The notes beneath the pieces are model-generated. The model saw only the letters and a program-made list of their open reading frames with translations, had not been told where the DNA came from and did not search any database. 64,000 bases of DNA, from contig CANJXF010000006.1 of the NCBI GenBank assembly GCA_947478865.1, forward strand, positions 1 to 64,000, read 5' to 3'. The translations under genes were made by a program, and so were the position numbers. Within the stretch, counting starts at the first letter, position 1. Every line of letters starts with the position of its first letter. Shown here in pieces: positions 8,573-18,200 of this stretch. The stretch comes from Verrucomicrobiales bacterium. Lineage in GTDB: Bacteria > Verrucomicrobiota > Verrucomicrobiia > Limisphaerales > CANJXF01.

Positions 8573-10129
8573 CTATGAGCAGAGGCGATCCAGAATATTC
8601 CTGGTGATTTGCTGGGCGCGTTTATCCGGTCCCATCGGCGAGGTGTAAACCGAGGGGCGGACGTATCCGGGCGGCGCGCTGAGGGCATCCGCCCACCAAC
8701 AGGTGGAGGCATTGAAAACGACGTTGCCTCTCGGGCCCGGATAGGTGGTCGCGGTGTAAACGCCGCCATTCAAGCTGCCCGGCTTATCCTGCGTGGGGCC
8801 GGTCGCCACAATCTGCAATCCAGGAATGCCCGCGGGATCGCCATGCCATTCCCACCCGACGAGGCCGGGGATTCCGTCGCCCTTTTTCATGCCGGTGTTC
8901 GCAAAAATCCAATGCTCCGGAAGATGGCAAATCCAATCGGCTCCGCCGGTGACGGGGGCAATGCTGCGCGCGCCGATCAGTTCGTTGGCATTCGGGCTTT
9001 GGTGCGGCAACAGGGCCATCGCCGGAAAGCGTTTGGTTTCCGCCTCGTCGAGCGGGCCATAAAAATCGGTTCGCGTCAGAATGCGATTCGGAACGCCGCG
9101 CGAGCTGGAACGCAGATCGATTCTTCCGCAGCAGGTATTTCCAGAAAAGAAGCCGACGTTCAGCCCGGTCGCGATCGCCCCTTTCAAGTGGTTGAACATC
9201 TCGATCGAATAATATTCGTCGTGCCCGATGGAAATGAATCCCTTCGCGCGCGCCAGACCTTCGGCATCGGTGTGCGTGTCGAGGTTGGAAATGTACGTCA
9301 CGTCGTAACCCTGCTCTTCCATCCAATAGACAAAGGGAAATTCCCAGAGGAAGAATTCGCCGGAACCGATCGAGAGCGGCGCATCCATGATCTGGCAATA
9401 TTTTCCGTAAGGCCGATCGAAACTGATGTCCACGCCCGGCCCCCAATACCATTGGGACTTGCCATCGTCGTAGAGTGAAAACTGGCTGGGCCAGCGGTTG
9501 TAGGCCTGCCAGGTGGTGTCGGAACATTGAAAAATCAACTCGGCGCGGCGGGCGTCGCGCACGATGAAAATCACATAGCTTTGCAGCCCCTCGCGCGATT
9601 CGGTGAGTTTGCCGACGTAAACTCCGCTGAGCCAGTCTTCAGGGACCTTGATGCTGACGCACGGCTCCCATTGGCACTCGCGCAGGCGCCGTTCTCCCAC
9701 GGCGGGCTCGGGCTGAACGCGCCCCGGAAACGGCTCGAAGGAGCGGACCAGTCTTCCGCCGGTCCCGCCGTAATAGCCAAGCCGATAGAGATCGATGGTG
9801 AAGGCCGAAGCTGGATTGGTGCTGACAAAAATTTCCAGGGTTTCGCCGGCGCGCACGCTGGTGTGGGAGCAGTAACCTTCAATCCACGGACAGCGATATT
9901 TCGTGGCCGGATCAATTCGCGTGTTTTTCAAAACCCAGTCGGTCGTGCCCGGCCGCTCATTCTCACGCACCACGGCATCTTTCCGGCCGGTGAATGCAGG
10001 AACCGTCGAGCATCCGGAAAGCGCGGCCGCCGCGCCGATGCCAGCAATGCCCTTCAACAAATCACGACGGGAAAGGTCGCCGCTGTTGCGGTCTGGGTTT
10101 CTTTTTTTCGCCGAGCTTTTGCGGTTCAT
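8573..10129 (-). CDS. N,N-dimethylformamidase beta-subunit-like lipoprotein
   Basis: 518 aa. The N-terminus combines a Tat motif (LSRRDLLKGIAGIG) with a lipobox (ALSGC), suggesting a Tat-translocated lipoprotein. The body matches the C-terminal region of N,N-dimethylformamidase large subunits: a beta-sandwich-like part (DLYRLGYYGGTGGRLV) followed by segments such as NRWPSQFSLYD, GFISIGHDEYYS and VFNASTCWWADAL. DMFase hydrolyses dimethylformamide to dimethylamine and formate, but most distant homologues are uncharacterised, so the reaction is not claimed here. It stands alone between the MetA-like gene (stop 10196) and the oxidoreductase operon. Confidence 0.75.
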   Translation of the reverse strand: MNRKSSAKKRNPDRNSGDLSRRDLLKGIAGIGAAAALSGCSTVPAFTGRKDAVVRENERPGTTDWVLKNTRIDPATKYRCPWIEGYCSHTSVRAGETLEIFVSTNPASAFTIDLYRLGYYGGTGGRLVRSFEPFPGRVQPEPAVGERRLRECQWEPCVSIKVPEDWLSGVYVGKLTESREGLQSYVIFIVRDARRAELIFQCSDTTWQAYNRWPSQFSLYDDGKSQWYWGPGVDISFDRPYGKYCQIMDAPLSIGSGEFFLWEFPFVYWMEEQGYDVTYISNLDTHTDAEGLARAKGFISIGHDEYYSIEMFNHLKGAIATGLNVGFFSGNTCCGRIDLRSSSRGVPNRILTRTDFYGPLDEAETKRFPAMALLPHQSPNANELIGARSIAPVTGGADWICHLPEHWIFANTGMKKGDGIPGLVGWEWHGDPAGIPGLQIVATGPTQDKPGSLNGGVYTATTYPGPRGNVVFNASTCWWADALSAPPGYVRPSVYTSPMGPDKRAQQITRNILDRLCS

Positions 10130-10195
10130 AGCGGTGAAAGGGTTTTGAGATTACTTATTTTACTCGGGTTGGCTGGTTCGCAGATGGGTTTGATC

Positions 10196-11155
10196 TTAGA
10201 ATACAACGCCGACCTTGAACCAGATGGTGTCACCCTTGAGGCGTTTTTCCACGTTCAATTCCGGGAGCCATTTCACTTCGGCGGCCAGATCGGCTTTGGC
10301 GATTTTCGTCGCAAATGAAATCACTGGTCCGACACCTGCCGTCCTGCCTTCAAAATCACCGAGCGCCGCGCCGGAGCCGCTGTCGCCGGTGATTTGCTCG
10401 TAAAGAAACGCGTTTGCGCCCACACCGATGATTCCCAGTTTTCCCAGCGGCAAATGCTGCGCGAGCGTGCCTTCGAGATGGAATGATGTGCCGCTGGTGT
10501 AGTGCGTGTCCGGATTTTCCGTGTTGAAATCGAGACCGGCAAACACCGTGACCTCCGTGCCGATCCGGGTGCTTAGCCAGCTCGCCGAAACCGCGGGCTC
10601 GAACGTCCAGTAGTTGCGCCCTGTGTTGGCCAGCTTGCCCACTTCGTAGTCGCCACTCGGCGCGTAGATGCCGAGGCGCACGTCGTATTTGAGGTCCGGC
10701 CCGTTCGTCCAGCCCAGCATGAACGGATACAGCGTAATGTCGCCCAGTCCGTTGGCCGAGTCGGTTCTCTTCACCGAAGGGCCGATGGGCGGAGCCACCG
10801 TGCCTTTGACATCCAGCCAGATAAACGGAACTGCGGCGACAACTGCATAGTTGCCGCCCAGCAGTTCCAACGGCGTTTGATAGATACCGAAAAAGGTGTC
10901 GGCATAACAGGTCGCGTGCGCATCCAACGTCAGTTGTCCGCCGAATTGAATCGGCCGGCTCAGGCTCGCACTGCCGTCGTAATAGGTGAACGCATTGGCG
11001 AAAACGAGCGCGGGTTTGCCTGGCAAGGTGTCAATAAATGTCGCCGTTGCACCGGGCATGTAGTGCCCGCCCGCCCCTTCCTCGGCGTGGATCAAACAGG
11101 GCGCCACACACATTGCCGCCGCCGCAAGTGCTGCCAAGTGACTGGAGTTTTTCAT
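10196..11155 (-). CDS. MetA-pathway/SphA-like outer-membrane transporter
   Basis: About 319 aa from ATG 11155, chosen because it opens a clean signal peptide (MKNSSHLAALAAAAMCVAPC then LIHAEE); a longer start at 11191 would add 12 residues. The body matches the Phenol_MetA_deg family (COG4313), beginning GAGGHYMPGATATFIDTLPG and ending with an aromatic-terminated strand (WFKVGVVF) typical of outer-membrane beta-barrels. The family is linked to uptake of hydrophobic compounds, but direct evidence is thin. It lies 32 bases after the sulfatase remnant on the same strand and may once have been in its operon. Confidence 0.8.
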   Translation of the reverse strand: MKNSSHLAALAAAAMCVAPCLIHAEEGAGGHYMPGATATFIDTLPGKPALVFANAFTYYDGSASLSRPIQFGGQLTLDAHATCYADTFFGIYQTPLELLGGNYAVVAAVPFIWLDVKGTVAPPIGPSVKRTDSANGLGDITLYPFMLGWTNGPDLKYDVRLGIYAPSGDYEVGKLANTGRNYWTFEPAVSASWLSTRIGTEVTVFAGLDFNTENPDTHYTSGTSFHLEGTLAQHLPLGKLGIIGVGANAFLYEQITGDSGSGAALGDFEGRTAGVGPVISFATKIAKADLAAEVKWLPELNVEKRLKGDTIWFKVGVVF

Positions 11156-11187
11156 GAGTTGATTCAGGGTTGGAAACACAAAGTGCT

Positions 11188-11957
11188 TCAATGATGAATA
11201 TCGTTGTCGCCCACGCCTTCGTCGGTGATGGCAGGCCCGTCATGCTCGGCCAGCGGCGTGCCTTTACCGCCTTCCGAAGCCATGAGCGGCTTGCCGTGCG
11301 CCAGCCCCACGCTGCCTACGTAAATGAGCGCCAGCGGCTTGGCGGATTCCCGGCCCAGCGCGTTGAGGCGCTCCTGCATCGCGGCCACTTTGTCGGGATG
11401 CAAGCCGGCGACGTTCTTCTGCTCGTAGGGATCTTCGGCAAGGTTGTAGAGGTCCACACTCGTGGGGATGAGCGTGCGCCAGATCAGTTTCCAATCGCCC
11501 TGCCGCACTCCGCCGCGGAACGGCTCGACGTTGTAGATGACTTCATGGCGCGGCGAGGCTTTGCCCTCGGCGATCGTGCCCCAGACGTTCACGCCATCGA
11601 GCGGCTTGCACTTGGCGGTGGAAGCACCGGCCAGCGCGGCCAGCGTGGGATAGAGGTCCACGGCGTGGATCATGCCATCCACGGTCTGAGCCTTGATATG
11701 GCCCGGCCAGTTGGCGCAGGCAGCGACGCGGCAGCCGCCTTCGAAGAGCGCGCCCTTGCCGTCGCGGTAGGGGCCGTTGTCGCACGGAAGCTTGGTCTTG
11801 GACAAGTCAGCCATCTGGCCGGCGAACATCGCGTTGCGGGTGCCGCCGTTGTCGCTGTGGAAAATGATGAGCGTGTTGTCGCGTAATCCCTTCTTGTCAA
11901 TCGCGGCGACCACGCGGCCGATTTCGTCATCGAGGCAGGTGACCATGCCGGCGTAGG
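11188..11957 (-). pseudogene. Arylsulfatase, 5'-truncated (C-terminal half only)
   Basis: The frame encodes the second half of an alkaline-phosphatase-fold sulfatase: TYAGMVTCLDDEIGRV, FHSDNGGTRN, GKGALFEGGCRVAA, HAVDLYPTLAALAG and DLYNLAEDPYEQKN. About 200-250 N-terminal residues are missing, including the CxPSR motif whose cysteine becomes formylglycine, so it cannot be an active sulfatase. Homology continues upstream of the apparent ATG at 11946 (TYAG) and ends at about 11957, exactly where a truncated dinB begins on the opposite strand. This shared breakpoint indicates a rearrangement or chimeric assembly. Confidence 0.85.
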
Positions 11958-12991
11958 TGCAGCGGGATCATCCAGAGTGGCGCGGCCAACCGGTGATTGT
12001 CGGAAGTCCGCCGACGCAACGGGGCGTGGTGTGCGCCTCCAGTTACGAAGCGCGAAAGTTCGGGGTGCGTTCCGCCATGCCGAGCGTGACGGCCGGACGG
12101 CTCTGCCCGAAAGGCATTTTCGTCGCGCCACGGATGTCCCAATACCGGCATGAATCCGAGCGCATCATGGAAATTCTGGCGCGCACCGGAGCCGTAATTG
12201 AAAAGATGTCCATCGACGAAGCGTATCTGGATGTTTCGGGCATTTTGCCCGGAGCGACTTCAGACGATGAACTCATTCCGCCTTCCATAAAACTCGCCCG
12301 CGAAATCAAAGAAACCATTCTGCGCGAGCGTCAATTGACCGCGACCATTGGGATCGCATCGAACAAACTGATCGCGAAACTTGCCAGCGATTTCAATAAG
12401 CCGGACGGACTGACGCTGGTTCCCGAGCGCGACAAAGTCCTGTTTCTCCGCCCGATGTCGGTGCGCGCCATCCATGGGGTGGGCAAAGTCACGGAACAGA
12501 TTTTAAACCATGCCGGAATCCGGACGGTGGGCGACTTGCAGGATTATTCCGGCGACCTTCGAAAAATAATCGGCTCGTTCGGGCCGACGCTGAAACAATA
12601 TTCCATGGGCGAAGATCGCCGCGCCCTGGAAACAGACACGGAGACGAAAAGCATCAGCAGCGAGGAAACCTTCCGATCCGATACGAGCGACAAGCGCCGG
12701 ATGCGAGACTGCCTGCGAGATCAGGCTGCGGAAATCTCGGCGGAGTTGAAAGAGACTAATCTCGGCGCACACACGGTTCAGGTCAAAATCCGCTACAGCG
12801 ATTTCACCACGTTGACGCGGCAGATTTCCCTCGAAGAGCCGATGACTGAAGCTGAAGAAATTTTTCGGCTGGGCTGTTTTCTTTTGGCGCGGGAGAAACT
12901 GGCGGATCGACCGGTGCGATTGCTGGGCCTGGGTGTCAGCGGCCTGGGAGAATCGATTGTCCGGCAGTTGCGATTGAATCTATCGGCTTAG
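11957..12991 (+). pseudogene. dinB: DNA polymerase IV (DinB), 5'-truncated
   Basis: Y-family translesion polymerase frame. Homology begins at QRDHPEWRGQPVIVGS, so roughly the first 18 residues are lost, including the DMDxFFA segment that carries the first metal-binding aspartate. The rest is intact: YEARKFGVRSAMP, the catalytic SIDEAYLDVSG, the helix-hairpin-helix region (VRAIHGVGKVTEQIL) and the little-finger domain. A GTG at 11957 can open the frame, but the product would lack a catalytic residue, and an in-frame stop lies just upstream. It begins at the point where the sulfatase gene on the other strand is broken. A strong hairpin follows the stop. Confidence 0.85.
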
Positions 12992-12995
12992 AAAA

Positions 12996-13026
12996 GGGTG
13001 GAACAAACCAGAGGTTTATTCCACCC
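12996..13026 (+). terminator. Hairpin terminator after dinB, between convergent genes
   Basis: GGGTGGAA (12996-13003) pairs with TTCCACCC (13019-13026), with an inner AAACC/GGTTT stem around an AGA loop. This makes a nearly continuous 13-bp hairpin. No long T tract follows on either strand, so it could be a bidirectional barrier between dinB and the converging nuclease gene. Confidence 0.6.
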
Positions 13027-13123
13027 CCACCTCCTCAGCGGCTCGATTGAGCACCGGCCAATCTCCCGCTGAATCGAATTTTTGCAAATCGGATTAGAAA
13101 CTATTTTCCGCAGCAAGCGCCGA

Positions 13124-14518
13124 TCACAAATCAACGATCTGTTTGGGTTGAGGAACGACAACTTCAGCGGCGGGTTTCATTTCGCGCAAAGTTTCGGCGA
13201 ACGCAAGCGATTGCGATTCCTCGCCATGAATGACAAAAACTTTTTTAATGTTGCCGGAAATCTTTTCGACGTAGCGCTTTAACTCGCTTTTCCCAGCGTG
13301 CCCCGAGAAGGAATCCAGCGAAGCCACCTTTGCTCGAACGGAATTGGGTTCGCCGAAGATATTTACGACCGGCCGACCCGAGACAATCTGGGCGCCCAAG
13401 GTGTGTTCCGCGCAATAGCCGATGAATAGAATTAAATTTTTCGGGTCACCGATATTGTTCTTCAGGTGATGGCGAATCCGTCCCGCTTCCGCCATTCCTG
13501 AAGCGCTGATGATGATGGCGGGATCTTTCAATTCGTTGAGCTTCATCGAATGGGCGACTTCGCGGATGTAGGTCAAATTGGACATGCCGAACGGGTTCGC
13601 TTTTTCCCGGAGGAAGGCATAGATCGTCTGGTTGAAACATTCCGGGTGCAACCGGTAAACCTCCGTCGCATTCACGCTGAGCGGGCTGTCCACGTAAATG
13701 GGCAGCGGCGAAAGTTGCCCGCTCTCAATCAACTGATGCAGCGTGTAGACAATCGACTGGGTTCGGCCGACCGAAAACGCGGGAATGATCACCTTGCCGC
13801 TTTTTGCGAAGGTCTCTTTTACAAGCCGCGCCACATCTTCCATCGCACCGTGCGGCGAAAGATGTTCCCGCCCGCCATAGGTGCTTTCGACCTGGAGATA
13901 ATCCACGTCGGCCACCGGTTGCGGGTCGCGCAAAATATCGTCGCCACCGCGGCCGACATCGCCGCTGAATAAATAACGAAACTTCTTCGCGCCCTCCTGA
14001 ATATCGAGAACGACCTGCGCCGAACCCAGAATGTGACCCGCATCCCGAAAGGTAACCGTCACGCCATCGATCACGGGAATGGCCCGGTCGTAACCAACGG
14101 AGACGAATTGGCGAATTGCCTTTTCGGCATCCATCGCAGAATAAAGCGGTTCCACCGGTGGAAGATTTTTCTTGGCGCGCTGGCGCGAAACAAATTCAGC
14201 ATCCGACTGCTGAATGTTGGCCGAATCCTCCAACATGATGCTCGCCAGATCTCGCGTGGCAAAGGTGCAGAAAATATTCCCGTCAAAACCCTGTCGGCAA
14301 AGATTGGGCAGATTCCCACAGTGATCGATGTGGGCGTGGCTCAGCACCACGACATCAATGGTCCTGGGATCAAAAGGAAAATGGCGATTGCGCTCAATGG
14401 ATTCGTCGCGCCTGCCCTGGAACAACCCGCATTCCAGAAGAAGCCTTTTCCCATTGAGTTCAAACAGATACATCGACCCGGTGGTGGTGCGGGTGGCGCC
14501 GAGAAAATGGATTCGCAT
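13124..14518 (-). CDS. Beta-CASP metallo-beta-lactamase RNA nuclease (YSH1/CPSF-like)
   Basis: 464 aa from ATG 14518 (MRIHFLGATRTTTGS), preferred over the longer GTG frame because homologues begin here. Metal-binding motifs are all visible: SHAHIDHCGNLP, DAGHILGSAQ, FSGDVGRG and the beta-CASP elements VESTYGGREH, IPAFSVGRTQ, ISASGMAEAGR and SFSGHAGKSEL. The family cleaves RNA endo- or exonucleolytically. The gene follows coaE on the same strand across a 37-base gap that contains a palindromic hairpin, and it converges on dinB. Confidence 0.92.
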   Translation of the reverse strand: MRIHFLGATRTTTGSMYLFELNGKRLLLECGLFQGRRDESIERNRHFPFDPRTIDVVVLSHAHIDHCGNLPNLCRQGFDGNIFCTFATRDLASIMLEDSANIQQSDAEFVSRQRAKKNLPPVEPLYSAMDAEKAIRQFVSVGYDRAIPVIDGVTVTFRDAGHILGSAQVVLDIQEGAKKFRYLFSGDVGRGGDDILRDPQPVADVDYLQVESTYGGREHLSPHGAMEDVARLVKETFAKSGKVIIPAFSVGRTQSIVYTLHQLIESGQLSPLPIYVDSPLSVNATEVYRLHPECFNQTIYAFLREKANPFGMSNLTYIREVAHSMKLNELKDPAIIISASGMAEAGRIRHHLKNNIGDPKNLILFIGYCAEHTLGAQIVSGRPVVNIFGEPNSVRAKVASLDSFSGHAGKSELKRYVEKISGNIKKVFVIHGEESQSLAFAETLREMKPAAEVVVPQPKQIVDL

Positions 14519-14532
14519 CGGAAAATAATGCG

Positions 14533-14548
14533 GGCTGCAATTGCAGCC
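14533..14548 (-). other. 16-bp perfect palindrome / hairpin between coaE and nuclease gene
   Basis: GGCTGCAATTGCAGCC is a perfect inverted repeat. As RNA it gives a 6-bp GC stem with an AAUU loop; on the minus strand it is followed by CGCATTATTTTCC, so it could terminate or attenuate coaE transcription ahead of the nuclease gene. As DNA it could also be a dimeric repressor site. Confidence 0.4.
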
Positions 14549-14555
14549 GCAAGCT

Positions 14556-15137
14556 TTAGGTAAGGAGGATTCGGTCCAATTGCGCCCCATGCACTTCCAG
14601 CGTGGTGTCCGTCCAGACCACGAAATTCGAAGCGGTCATCTTGCGCTCAATCGGCCACTGCGAGGCACGTCGCTGCTCAATTTGTTCATCACTCCATCCC
14701 CGGGCGCGGAGGCGTTCCTGCTGGGTGTTCTGGGAACAGGCGACGCAGATTACCGCATCGAACTCGTTTTGAACCTCGGTTTCAAATAGCAACGGAATGG
14801 TCACAGCCCCAATCGCGCAGCCTTCTTCTTTCCACTTATCCACTTGCGCTTTCCAGAGTTCGCGGATGCGGGGATGAAGGATTTTTTCCAGGCTGCGCAG
14901 AGCGGCCGGATCATTAAAAACCCTGCGGGCCAATTCGTCGCGCCGAAGCCGGCCGTCAGCCGCAACAATGGACGGGCCAAAAAGGTGGATGATCTCTTGA
15001 AACGCAGGAAGCCCCGGCTCAACCAGATTGCGAGCCAGAATATCGGTATCGATAACCGGTATGGATCGTTCTGAAAGCAACCGGCCCAAGGTGGATTTCC
15101 CCATACCGATCCCGCCGGTTAGACCATAGAGTTTCAT
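14556..15137 (-). CDS. coaE: Dephospho-CoA kinase
   Basis: 193 aa from ATG 15137 (MKLYGLTGGIGMGKST); the upstream extension in the same frame is not conserved-looking. The Walker A loop GGIGMGKST, the DTDILARNLVEPG segment, the HPRIRELW motif and the lid region (RLRARGWSDEQIEQR) identify CoaE. It phosphorylates the 3'-hydroxyl of dephospho-CoA with ATP, the last step of coenzyme A synthesis, in the cytoplasm. Length is typical (190-210 aa). Confidence 0.95.
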   Translation of the reverse strand: MKLYGLTGGIGMGKSTLGRLLSERSIPVIDTDILARNLVEPGLPAFQEIIHLFGPSIVAADGRLRRDELARRVFNDPAALRSLEKILHPRIRELWKAQVDKWKEEGCAIGAVTIPLLFETEVQNEFDAVICVACSQNTQQERLRARGWSDEQIEQRRASQWPIERKMTASNFVVWTDTTLEVHGAQLDRILLT

Positions 15138-15205
15138 AACAGCCAAATCCAACCTCCGGACCAATCCGTCAGGCTGGAAGGCAAGGTCTGCAATGATCGA
15201 CGGGA

Positions 15206-18200
15206 CTAGTTGCCTTCCAAAACCATCGAACCGCTCTGCTTATCGCTGATGAAGAAGCCCATCGCGGTATTCTGCTGCTGCAAGACCACACCTTTGATCG
15301 GCGAAGTGGCCTTGGTCTCAGGATGGACAAACGTTCCGGTTACCAGCCCAGTGGGCAAGCTGACATTGAGCTTCAACAGATTCGTTCCAGACGTGACTGT
15401 AATCAGATTGGCATCGGTCAAAGTAACATCATTCGTAATCGCGGAACTCAGGTTGTCGCTGCTCAGGGTGACAACGCCATTGGTCAGGTCAAGAACTCGA
15501 ACCCCATTGGTCGGAACCAAATAGCTGGAACCGAGAACGGTGGAGTGATTGGTGAAGCCGCCTTGATAATTGCGGCCAGGAACCGGGGTTTTGATCCAGT
15601 TTAGATTGCCTTCAAAGCTGCTCGTCTCGCGATTCGTGAAGGTGACCCAGCTCAGGATTGAACCTTTGCCATGATAGAGAGGAACATAAAGCGGCCACTG
15701 GCCATTCTTCGAGAGGTTTACGTTCTGGTTGATTTCCGTGCCGTCGGCCAAGGTTCCCTTTAATCGGATATCCCCATTGCGGCCAACTTTGACGGTGCCG
15801 AAACTGTTTCCTTTAGGACCAACCGTGGCATTGGTATCTCCCGGAATAACCATTGTGTAAACACCGGCTTGCGCGAACGATTCGATGGCACGTGCCCGAT
15901 CGCCGACGAAGCTTGCGGTCCAGGAACTACTGCTGACGACGCCTTGCACTTGATCGGTCCCATTTACCATATCCAACTGGAGATTGAGGCTAAGGGAGGT
16001 ATCTTTACCGCGACGAACCGAGATGTTGTTGGCAGTGCCAGTGGAATTGAAACGGCCGTGGAATGGGTAGCCTTTTCCGATGAATAATTTTCCGGTAAAT
16101 AATCCCTTGCCAGTCGTCTTGAAAGTAACCAGGCCGGAACTCTGGTGTTGAACATTGGTCAGGTTCTCCGAGAACAAGCCATTGTAAACGCCACTGACGG
16201 AGTTAAACGGATTCGGACCGAAATTCGCCTTGATGACGTTGTTCGGTTTCATGACAAATTCCAGCTTTGAACTCGGCGAGACCGCAGCACCGGACCATCC
16301 CTCGAACATCTGTCCGGGGCCGGCCTTCGCCGTCATGGAATACTTACTCCCAACGGCAAGCTGCTTTCCATCCAAGTTAGGCTGAACAACGCCCAAACCA
16401 TTGACGATCACCACCAGCTTTTTTCCCAGTCCCTGTGGAACTTCACCGCTGAATTGAACAACTTGTCCGGGGAACAGAGCGGAAAGGAGGTTGCTCTGAC
16501 TCGAATTGCGATAGTAAATTTTGAAATTGGGATCAATGACAATGACCTTGGCGAGAACATTGGTTGAAAAGGCCAGCGGGTTGGTAATTACCAAGGTGTT
16601 GACGTAAAGAGCGTTTCCGGAGCCTGTTCCTGAGAATCTCAGAAGAGCAGCGTCGCTCCGAATTGTTAGATCCAATTCTCCGAGAACTGAATTATTCAGG
16701 AATCCGGCCCCATCAGCGCCCAAGTCTTCTCCAGCCCAGAAATGCCGGATCTCCGCGAACGAAGCAGCTGGAGCGACGGTTTCGATCTTCGTTCCATACA
16801 AATCGCCGCTGAATGGCTTGGAAAGCAGCGAAAACCCGTCCGTAACTCTCCAAGAATTATGGATAGCCGAGCCAATCGTGGTCGTGCCGTCGGACATTGA
16901 TCCGCTGACATCAAACACCAGTTGTCCCAAGCTATCCTGGGTGAATTCCTGAACCGTGTTGGAAGCGGTGTTTGTGATGGTAAACACGTCGATTCCCGCC
17001 GCGATGACTGAATTGGTGACGAACAGATTCTGCGAGGTTAAATAAACATCATGCGAGGCGCGCACTTTTGCCGAAGCTACACTGTTGCTGATCACCGTAT
17101 CATTCGCTTGAATGATAATTGAACCTCCATTGTTCGCTTGAATCGAACCGCTGTTCAGGAACGAACCCGATTTAAATTGCGGCGCAGTTGCAAGAATCAA
17201 ACCGTTGTTATTGATGCTATCGTAGCCGTTCTCGGTGTCGAATCCAAAGAAAGCGTTATTGGCCACAGAAATCAATCCGTTGGTTCCGAGAGTTAAGTTC
17301 TTTACGCCAACGAAATTATTCAGCGTGAGATTCGGGATCCCACTCAATTGCAGCGATGAATTGATGGTCAAATTCTCGGAGGCGATTCGAACGGAATTGC
17401 TGACGAAGAGATCATCTTCGATTACCAGGTTTTCCGAACGCAAGGTAAGCCGCTCAACAATCGGCGTTAAACTTGCCGCGAGACTTTGGTCCAAGATCAA
17501 AACGTGGAATTTGATGAGGTTGGTCTCGGTTCCGGTCACTTCAGTGTTTTGCCAGGTGTAGCTCCAGGCGTAGAGATCACCGCGCAGACGTTGAAAGTTG
17601 GAGGGGAAAATGTTGGAAACGACCATTGAACCACTGGTGCTTCCGAGATCGGCACTGAGCAGGCCGGCGTTGATGGCCACGGGACTCTGCCCAATTAAAT
17701 TGGTGGCAGTAATAATAACTGGGCCCTCGGAACGAATCCGGGCCAGCGAGATATCCAAAGTGTCTGCCTGCACCTCAATTCGGGGAGCCTGGTTTGTGAT
17801 GTTGACTCCGCTCGGAACGGAGAGGATGGGTCCTATGCTGGCACTGTAACCTGCGTAATTTCCTGCCACAACATTGGTTTGGTGGGAGGCGGCATCATAA
17901 AGCATCGAGGGAGCATAGACAGCGTTGCCGTTGGTTCCGATGTTACCAACCAAATTGGAGCTGGTAATAATCTCATAACTGGAGGGTCGTGCCCCCGTAG
18001 CGGTAAAGTTCGTGAACAGAAGGGAGTTCGTCTGCTGAGCCAAACTATCGACGAAGAAAACGTTGTTCGTCGCAATTTTTCCGGAAACTGGATCGAAGGA
18101 AGGAGCGCTAAATTGGACGATGGCAACTCTGCCGACCGGTTTGGCAGGATTTGTGTCCACATTCGGATTCTGGCTCCGCACCCGGTCACTAAATGTGACC

